This document shows, in pieces, positions 6,043 through 9,932 of a DNA stretch of 9,932 nucleotides; position 1 is the first letter of the stretch, and every line of letters starts with the position of its first letter. Origin of the DNA: Candidatus Bathyarchaeota archaeon (GTDB lineage Archaea > Thermoproteota > Bathyarchaeia > Bathyarchaeales > SOJC01). A program made the translations under genes and the position numbers. The DNA lies in NCBI GenBank assembly GCA_023131555.1, contig JAGLZJ010000023.1:1-9932 (forward strand), written 5' to 3'. The notes under the pieces are model-generated. The model made no database searches. It was not told where the DNA came from and saw nothing but the letters and a program-made list of their open reading frames with translations.

Positions 6043-6847
6043 GGCGTGGATCTGTTCCAAGCGCTGTTGAGATTCTTCGATGAAGTCGTTTGTTTCCTGC
6101 TGCTATAAAATCAACCGTTGCTGTGGGACTCAGTGGACTTGATAGAGGTGCGCCTTTCGAAGTAGTGATGATTGCGCCGGATTCTTGTATAACCAGGATG
6201 GCTGCCGCGATGTCTGTAGTGCGAAGTTTTCCTCTGATGTCAATGAAGCCATCCATGGTTCCATCTGCTACGTAACATAGCTCCAATGCGTTGGCTCCTA
6301 GATGGCGAACATGTTTTATTTGGGCTAATAACTTCGCTAGTTTTTGTGAGGCTTCACATGAATTGATGTCAACGCCAACAACGGCGTCATCTAGGTTGTC
6401 TACTTGCGTTGGATTAACCTTCTCGGAATTTCGGAATGCTCCTCGGCCTCTTTGGGCGAGATATGTCGTGTTATGAAACAGATCCACGACAACACCGGCC
6501 TCAATGTTGTCCAACTGTGGGGTGACGCTGATGGCGATACTGGAGCAAGCAAAAGGTATCCCTCTCAGAAGATTCGTTGTTCCATCAATCGGGTCTGTTG
6601 TCACGTAATATTTTGGGGTCCTTCCGTAACGCTGTATGCCAGTTTCCTCGCTTATTAGAGTGAAGTCGAGTCTCTGTTCCTGAAGCGCGTCAACGATTGC
6701 TTTCTCCGCTTCTAGATCGATGTGTTTCTGGCTGTCGCCTCCCGCTCCAACGCCGTATGTTCTGCTTGCGATTGGCGACTTAAGGAGTGGCTTAACGGCT
6801 TTCTTCACGCGTTCCGCAGTCTCATTAAGAACCTCGAGAAAGTCCAT
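6026..6847 (-). CDS. inositol monophosphatase family phosphatase (IMPase/FBPase)
   Basis: Mg2+-dependent, Li+-sensitive-type sugar phosphatase, 273 residues. The three metal-binding motifs are present: ISEETG with Glu67/Glu68, DPIDGTTN at 85-92 (Asp85, Asp88), and TTDIAAA with Asp212. The usual aromatic before that last Asp (WDxAAG) is replaced by Thr and the following Gly by Ala, a mild departure from the consensus. The GANALELCYVADG block before motif 3 is also typical. Archaeal members often act on both inositol-1-phosphate and fructose-1,6-bisphosphate, so either inositol lipid/compatible-solute synthesis or gluconeogenesis is possible. ATG 6847 has a TATA element about 27 bases upstream (6871-6878). 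Its 3' end overlaps the phosphoesterase gene by 17 bases, so the two form an operon. Confidence 0.92.
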   Translation of the reverse strand: MDFLEVLNETAERVKKAVKPLLKSPIASRTYGVGAGGDSQKHIDLEAEKAIVDALQEQRLDFTLISEETGIQRYGRTPKYYVTTDPIDGTTNLLRGIPFACSSIAISVTPQLDNIEAGVVVDLFHNTTYLAQRGRGAFRNSEKVNPTQVDNLDDAVVGVDINSCEASQKLAKLLAQIKHVRHLGANALELCYVADGTMDGFIDIRGKLRTTDIAAAILVIQESGAIITTSKGAPLSSPLSPTATVDFIAAGNKRLHRRISTALGTDPRHVDPH

Positions 6848-6870
6848 GGTTTATGATGGCAGGCTGCAAC

Positions 6871-6878
6871 CTTTTAAA
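6871..6878 (-). promoter_or_regulatory. TATA box of the IMPase-phosphoesterase operon
   Basis: Minus strand TTTAAAAG, centred about 27 bases before ATG 6847, so the operon is probably transcribed as a leaderless mRNA. It is one side of the divergent region shared with the eL42 operon. Confidence 0.55.
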
Positions 6879-6998
6879 CAATCCGAAAAGCATAGTGACG
6901 GCTTTCTACGTACTGACTCTGCATAGTTTTATGAACTCGTAAGATTCGGATTCGTTGCATGAAACAGAGTGAGATGCTTTGATACGCACGCGTTAAGG

Positions 6999-7006
6999 TT
7001 TATATG
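6999..7006 (+). promoter_or_regulatory. TATA box of the eL42-eS27-aIF2alpha operon
   Basis: TTTATATG on the plus strand. Transcription would start near 7026-7030. This leaves a leader of about 20-25 bases before the preferred eL42 start at 7051 and only a few bases before ATG 7036. It is the only good TATA candidate before a dense five-gene operon. Confidence 0.6.
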
Positions 7007-7050
7007 GTTGCCCCCTGTCAAGCTAATGCACAAACATGTGTGCAATCGTC

Positions 7051-7335
7051 ATGAACGTTCCAAAAGACATCAGAACGTATTGCCCGAAATGCCATGCTCA
7101 CACTAAGCATACTGTGAGTCTATATAAACCTGGCAAGCCGCGAGCTCTTGCAGTCGGAGCTCGTCGTCACAAACGTGAGAAGCGTGGGTATGGCGGTCGA
7201 GGATGGCCGTTACAGACGAAGTTTGCCAAGACCACTAAGAAGCAGGTTCTGAAGCTGAAGTGCGGTAAATGTGGTTTTATCATTCAGAGAAAAGGCATTC
7301 GTCTAAGAAAGCTGACTATAGGAGGTAGCGACTAG
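7051..7335 (+). CDS. rpl44e: large-subunit ribosomal protein eL42 (L44e)
   Basis: Zinc-binding protein of the archaeal 50S subunit, located near the E site. From ATG 7051 it is 94 residues, the normal length. It begins MNVPKDIRTYCPKCHAHTKH, the family N-terminus with the first zinc pair CPKC, and has the basic GYGGRGWP segment, then AKTTKKQVLKLKCGKCG with the second zinc pair. An in-frame ATG at 7036 would add MCAIV, which is not typical of the family, so I prefer 7051. No Shine-Dalgarno is seen. It is the first gene of the operon, and its 3' end carries the Shine-Dalgarno of the next gene. Confidence 0.95.
   Translation: MNVPKDIRTYCPKCHAHTKHTVSLYKPGKPRALAVGARRHKREKRGYGGRGWPLQTKFAKTTKKQVLKLKCGKCGFIIQRKGIRLRKLTIGGSD
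7320..7326 (+). promoter_or_regulatory. Shine-Dalgarno sequence for eS27
   Basis: AGGAGGT lies inside the last codons of the eL42 gene, 12 bases before ATG 7339. It is the strongest ribosome-binding site in the window and contrasts with the first genes of operons, which lack one. Confidence 0.6.
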
Positions 7336-7338
7336 ACA

Positions 7339-7539
7339 ATGAGCGCTGATTGGGTAGATCTTATTCCGAAGCCGAAGTCCTGCTTCCTGCGCGTTCGATG
7401 TCCCGACTGTGACAACGAACAGCTTGTCTTCAGTCATCCAACCAACAAGGTGAAATGCAATATATGCGGAACCAACCTAGCCACTCCAACAGGTGGTAAA
7501 GGCGAGTTCAAAGGCGAAATCACTGCTGAGTTGGAGTGA
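7339..7539 (+). CDS. rps27e: small-subunit ribosomal protein eS27 (S27e)
   Basis: Zinc-ribbon protein of the archaeal 30S subunit, 66 residues. Two zinc pairs are seen, CPDC at residues 21-24 and CNIC further on, with the family sequences FLRVRCPDC, FSHPTNKVKC and CGTNLATPTGGKG. Start ATG 7339 follows the eL42 stop by three bases and has an AGGAGGT ribosome-binding site. Gene order eL42-eS27-aIF2alpha is widely conserved in archaea. Confidence 0.96.
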   Translation: MSADWVDLIPKPKSCFLRVRCPDCDNEQLVFSHPTNKVKCNICGTNLATPTGGKGEFKGEITAELE

Positions 7540-7552
7540 GAGTTAAAGAGCA

Positions 7553-8350
7553 ATGTCCGTCCTTCGGAAGTCTGAGTGGCCAGAAAGGGGCGAACTTGTA
7601 CTTGCCACGGTCAATAAAGTAACTAACTACGGTGCTTATCTCATACTTGAGGAATACGCCAACAAAGAAGGCTTTCTACACCGTAGCGAGATCAGTACGA
7701 GTTGGATACGAAACATCCGACACCACGTTCGAGAAGGGCAGAAGCTTGTTCTACGAGTGCTCCGGGTTAATCCGGGAAAGAGACACATCGATCTCTCACG
7801 CAAGCGAGTCAATAGACGTGAACGTATAGAGAAAATCCAAGCATTCAAGCATGAACGGAAGGCCGAGACGTTCCTTCACCACGTGGCTGAGACATTGGAG
7901 AAACCCTTGGACGAGATTCTTGAGAATGCAGTCTTCCCGATGGAAGAAACATATGGCAGCATCTATGAAGGACTAGAAGAAGCCAGCCGTCGAGGCTCGG
8001 AAGTATTGACGAAGATAGGCGTTCCTACAGACATTGCTGAAGCTTTAACAGAAATAGCTAAAGAAAGAATTCCCCCTTCACACGTCGAAGTGAGAGGAAC
8101 TCTGCAACTCGTCAGTGGCAAATCCGACGGAGTCAACGGCATCAGGGATGCGTTGAAAGCCGCCCAGGATACCCCCCTAGCTGACGCCACGAGTATCCGG
8201 GTGTACACGACCACTCCTCCGAACTACTGCTTGGAAGTCAAGGCAGAGAATTACAAGCAGGCTGAAGCTCTATTGCAGAAGGCTTCAGAGCGCGCCTTAA
8301 AGATGTTGACAAAGTCAGGTGGCAGAGGCGATTTTAAAAGGGAAAAATGA
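7553..8350 (+). CDS. eif2a: translation initiation factor aIF2 subunit alpha
   Basis: Alpha subunit of the heterotrimeric aIF2 that delivers initiator Met-tRNA to the small ribosomal subunit. The 265 residues show the usual three domains. An N-terminal S1/OB fold (about 10-85) carries GELVLATVNKVTNYGAYLIL and EGFLHRSEIS, then HIDLSRKRVN. A helical domain covers about 90-175, and a C-terminal alpha-beta domain about 175-255 (SHVEVRGTLQLVSGKSDGVN) binds the gamma subunit. The Ser of SEIS aligns with the region of eukaryotic eIF2-alpha Ser51. Whether it is phosphorylated here cannot be told. It follows eS27 by 13 bases and overlaps Nop10 by four bases (ATGA), which indicates coupled translation. 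Confidence 0.96.
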   Translation: MSVLRKSEWPERGELVLATVNKVTNYGAYLILEEYANKEGFLHRSEISTSWIRNIRHHVREGQKLVLRVLRVNPGKRHIDLSRKRVNRRERIEKIQAFKHERKAETFLHHVAETLEKPLDEILENAVFPMEETYGSIYEGLEEASRRGSEVLTKIGVPTDIAEALTEIAKERIPPSHVEVRGTLQLVSGKSDGVNGIRDALKAAQDTPLADATSIRVYTTTPPNYCLEVKAENYKQAEALLQKASERALKMLTKSGGRGDFKREK

Positions 8351-8541
8351 TGGGCTGGCTTCTGAGGAAATGCGAGAAGTGCAACCAATACACATTGAGC
8401 GTTTCCGTCTGTCCGTATTGCAAGAGCAAGGTTCACATTCCCCACCCCGCAAAGTTTTCCCCAGATGACAAATACGCAAGGTATCGAATAGCTCTAAAGG
8501 AAGGGTCCATTCATGAAAACCACGATAAAAGAAGAACTTAA
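8347..8541 (+). CDS. nop10: H/ACA ribonucleoprotein subunit Nop10
   Basis: Small zinc-binding core protein of the H/ACA RNP that works with Cbf5, Gar1 and L7Ae to convert uridine to pseudouridine in rRNA. The 64 residues include the family start GWLLRKCEKCNQYTL, the second pair CPYC, and the linker PHPAKFSPDDKYARYRIALK typical of Nop10. The start can be ATG 8347 or the adjacent ATG 8350. It overlaps the aIF2-alpha stop by four bases, with GGGAAAA just upstream. Its 3' end overlaps the next gene by 29 bases. Nop10 often has about 55-60 residues, so the C-terminal tail (EGSIHENHDKRRT) is slightly long, apparently because of this overlap. Confidence 0.95.
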   Translation: MMGWLLRKCEKCNQYTLSVSVCPYCKSKVHIPHPAKFSPDDKYARYRIALKEGSIHENHDKRRT

Positions 8542-9280
8542 GGTAGCGCTTGAATCCCCCATCCTTATAGAGGGACTGCCCGGTCTTGGAATGGTGGGCA
8601 GAATCGCCGTTAAGTACATCATTAAACAGTTAAATGCCGAAATGCTCGGGCTACTTTACTCCCCTCACTTCCCATACTACGTTGTCGTAAACAAGAAAGG
8701 CAGCGTACGTTTGCTCCGAGGCGAGTTCCACTACTGGAAGAACCCCAAGGGCTCAGACCTAATCTTATTCACCGGCGACTCTCAAGCACAGACAGTGGAT
8801 GGCCAATACGAAATTGCTGAAACCATTTTGGACTTCGCAAAGAAGCAGGGAGTTGCATCCATCATCACTCTTGGTGGCTATCGAAAGGAAGCAGGCGAAT
8901 CGCCAAAGGTTGTTGCAACAGCTACTGATGATGAAATCCTCAGCAAAGCTGTTGAAGCAGATGCTCTTCCAAGTCCCCCGGGAAATCCGATAGTTGGGAC
9001 CGCAGGCCTACTTGTCGGCATGGCGAAGTTCAAGAAGCTTCCCGCTCTATGTTTGCTGGGCGAGACTCGTGGTTACCTGCCGGACCCAAAGGCCGCTAAG
9101 AGCCTTCTTATTGTTCTTCAGAAAATGCTCGGAATCTCTTTGAACCTGGATGATATTGAGAAAGAAATCGAGAAATCAGCTGGAATTTTGGAGAGGATGC
9201 AGGCAATAGAGGCTCGCAGAGAAACCTATGCTAAGAAAATGCGGAAAGGCGAAGAAGACAAAACCACCTACATCAGTTAG
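8513..9280 (+). CDS. PAC2-family proteasome assembly chaperone (PbaB-like)
   Basis: Homologue of the eukaryotic proteasome assembly chaperone PAC2 and of archaeal PbaB (COG2047), which interact with alpha-type proteasome subunits or their regulators. The 255 residues begin with the family block PILIEGLPGLGMVGRIAVKY (about 15-34). It also has the ITLGGYRKEAG and GNPIVGTAGLLVGM motifs and GETRGYLPDPKAA near 190. The last 60 residues form a charged helix, probably a coiled coil (DIEKEIEKSAGILERMQAIE). The C-terminus ends TTYIS, which resembles but does not match the HbYX proteasome-docking tail. ATG 8513 lies within the Nop10 gene, with AAAGGAAGGG about seven bases upstream as ribosome-binding site. 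It is the last gene of the operon and links protein degradation to translation genes, a context recurrent in archaea. Confidence 0.9.
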   Translation: MKTTIKEELKVALESPILIEGLPGLGMVGRIAVKYIIKQLNAEMLGLLYSPHFPYYVVVNKKGSVRLLRGEFHYWKNPKGSDLILFTGDSQAQTVDGQYEIAETILDFAKKQGVASIITLGGYRKEAGESPKVVATATDDEILSKAVEADALPSPPGNPIVGTAGLLVGMAKFKKLPALCLLGETRGYLPDPKAAKSLLIVLQKMLGISLNLDDIEKEIEKSAGILERMQAIEARRETYAKKMRKGEEDKTTYIS

Positions 9281-9518
9281 CGACTAACATACGTGTGCTG
9301 AGGTTTGACAATTAAAGGGACTATCTTGGATAATGCGTAGCTTCTTTGTGAACAGAAAATACGGCTTGTACGCACGCGGGGCAATTTAGTCGGTCTCGCT
9401 TTGCATCTCTCGATTAGAACCGCGAGTATGGGTAGGAGTTACTGAATAAACTGAATCCTCACAGCTTGTCCTCCCTACTGCATGTTTGCCAACATAATCA
9501 GTTCTAGCTGTGAACGCC
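9281..9518. other. 238-base non-coding gap between convergent genes
   Basis: No convincing gene on either strand and no tRNA-like structure. It separates the plus-strand PAC2 operon from the minus-strand methyltransferase, so it should hold the ends of both transcripts. No clear T-rich archaeal terminator follows the PAC2 stop. Its right third contains the nested inverted repeats listed separately. Confidence 0.5.
9459..9513. repeat. nested inverted repeats between convergent genes
   Basis: Outer arms TCACAGCT (9459-9466) and AGCTGTGA (9506-9513) pair perfectly over 8 bases. Inside them lies a second hairpin, ATGTT-TGCC-AACAT (9482-9495). The position between two convergent genes suits a shared transcript-end structure. 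No T-tract is associated, so the role is uncertain. Confidence 0.4.
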
Positions 9519-9866
9519 TTAAAGAAAGATCAGTTCACCATCAAAGAACTCCTTAAAAAGCTCAGGCAAATTATGAGAAAAGCAATGGGGTTGAGCGTGT
9601 TTCTTGCTGATCCCAATAGGCTCTTTAAGAATCACAACCTGCTTGGCAACTCTACTTATTTCTTTAACAATGTTTTCTATCTCAGAAAATGGAATGTGAA
9701 GTAACACATGTCTGCTTAACACCGCGTCTTGACTCTTATCTGGTAAAGGAATTCGCTTGGTAATATCTGCATAGATAAATGTGTCAAGATTACTCTCTTT
9801 CAAAGCTTCCAGAGAAAAGTCCAAACCTAAGTAGCGCGCGCATGCGCATCTCCCGCACACTCTCAT
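9519..9866 (-). CDS. class I SAM-dependent methyltransferase, N-terminally truncated
   Basis: A 115-residue frame with the middle of a Rossmann-type methyltransferase: the acidic strand YLGLDFSLEAL (about 12-22), then YADITKRIPLPDKSQDAVLS and HVLLHIPFSEIENIVKEI, typical of the Methyltransf_11 group. The glycine-rich SAM-binding motif I (GxGxG) that should precede YLGLDFS is missing. The first residues MRVCGRCACAR look unlike the family and are encoded by an alternating GC tract. In another frame of the same strand, from the right edge to about 9867, there is an open stretch ending VQHRIEYYLAEK then TGA; one extra A in the A5 run at 9866-9870 would join it to this frame. The gene may therefore be a frameshifted or deleted remnant, or may carry a sequencing error. 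The C-terminal end also looks short. Probably not an active enzyme as it stands. Confidence 0.55.
   Translation of the reverse strand: MRVCGRCACARYLGLDFSLEALKESNLDTFIYADITKRIPLPDKSQDAVLSRHVLLHIPFSEIENIVKEISRVAKQVVILKEPIGISKKHAQPHCFSHNLPELFKEFFDGELIFL
9834..9849. repeat. alternating purine-pyrimidine GC-rich tract
   Basis: GCGCGCGCATGCGCAT, 16 bases of strict purine-pyrimidine alternation containing the palindrome GCGCATGCGC. Such tracts can adopt Z-DNA and are deletion-prone. It sits where methyltransferase similarity breaks off. Confidence 0.4.
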
Positions 9867-9932
9867 TTTTCCGCGAGGTAATACTCGATCCTATGTTGCA
9901 CGACATGCGTACACGCAGGCTGCTGTGCAGAG

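Noticed and set aside
7026..7104. ATG at 7026, at the expected leaderless transcription start of the eL42 operon, with a 26-codon frame
   Set aside because: It is out of frame with eL42 and would hide its start. The peptide is rich in His/Arg with no sign of selection, so it is probably chance; an upstream ORF is possible but unsupported.
9281..9518. Possible tRNA, C/D-box or other RNA gene in the gap
   Set aside because: I found no T-arm GTTCGAATC-like block, cloverleaf pairing or paired C/D boxes. Only the inverted repeats are supported.
9510..9704. 64-residue plus-strand frame near the methyltransferase
   Set aside because: It is antisense to the methyltransferase frame, whose motifs are recognisable; the plus-strand product resembles nothing.
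9838..9866. Cys-rich start CGRCAC of the methyltransferase frame as a zinc-binding motif
   Set aside because: The cysteines are encoded by the low-complexity GC tract and have no second ligand pair. They probably reflect readthrough of unrelated sequence rather than a domain.
1..9932. CRISPR array, insertion sequence or phage signature
   Set aside because: No regularly spaced repeats, transposase or integrase genes, terminal repeats or phage structural genes were seen. The window is mostly core archaeal genes.

Overview
The window looks like a piece of an archaeal chromosome. The evidence is gene content: a block of eL42 (L44e), eS27 (S27e), aIF2-alpha, Nop10 and a PAC2-family chaperone; a single-chain archaeal RPA; a TrpB2-type tryptophan synthase; and TATA-box promoters (TTTAAAA, TTTATATG) in place of bacterial -10/-35 elements. 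Several first-in-operon genes have a TATA element centred about 23-28 bases before the best start codon, which suggests leaderless mRNAs. Some genes inside operons have Shine-Dalgarno sequences. The lineage cannot be fixed from this window; a TACK-type archaeon would fit but is only a guess.

Layout. (1) Positions 3-2146, plus strand: the 3' part of a two-domain MgtE/SLC41-type cation permease that runs off the left edge, followed by two paralogous soluble proteins that each join a PhoU-like helical domain to a TrkA_C (RCK_C) domain. They look like a transporter with its own pair of cytoplasmic regulators. (2) Positions 2176-4413, minus strand: a stand-alone TrpB2 tryptophan synthase beta-like enzyme, then a two-OB-fold RPA. 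(3) Positions 4570-6847, minus strand: a 44-residue single-span membrane protein, a SWIM zinc-finger protein of Shu2/SWS1 type, a COG1407 calcineurin-like phosphoesterase (PdeM-like) and an inositol-monophosphatase-family enzyme whose 3' end overlaps the phosphoesterase start. RPA, SWIM protein and phosphoesterase together suggest a single-strand DNA and recombination neighbourhood. (4) Positions 6848-7050: a divergent promoter region. (5) Positions 7051-9280, plus strand: the tightly packed eL42, eS27, aIF2-alpha, Nop10 and PAC2 operon, which joins translation, rRNA modification and proteasome assembly. (6) Positions 9281-9932: 238 non-coding bases with nested inverted repeats, then an N-terminally truncated class I methyltransferase on the minus strand whose missing part coincides with an alternating GC tract and a possible frameshift.

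Most genes belong to known families. The points most worth following are the RPA/SWIM/phosphoesterase neighbourhood with its small membrane protein, the MgtE plus twin PhoU-RCK_C module, and the broken methyltransferase at the right edge. I saw no CRISPR array, transposase, tRNA or rRNA.
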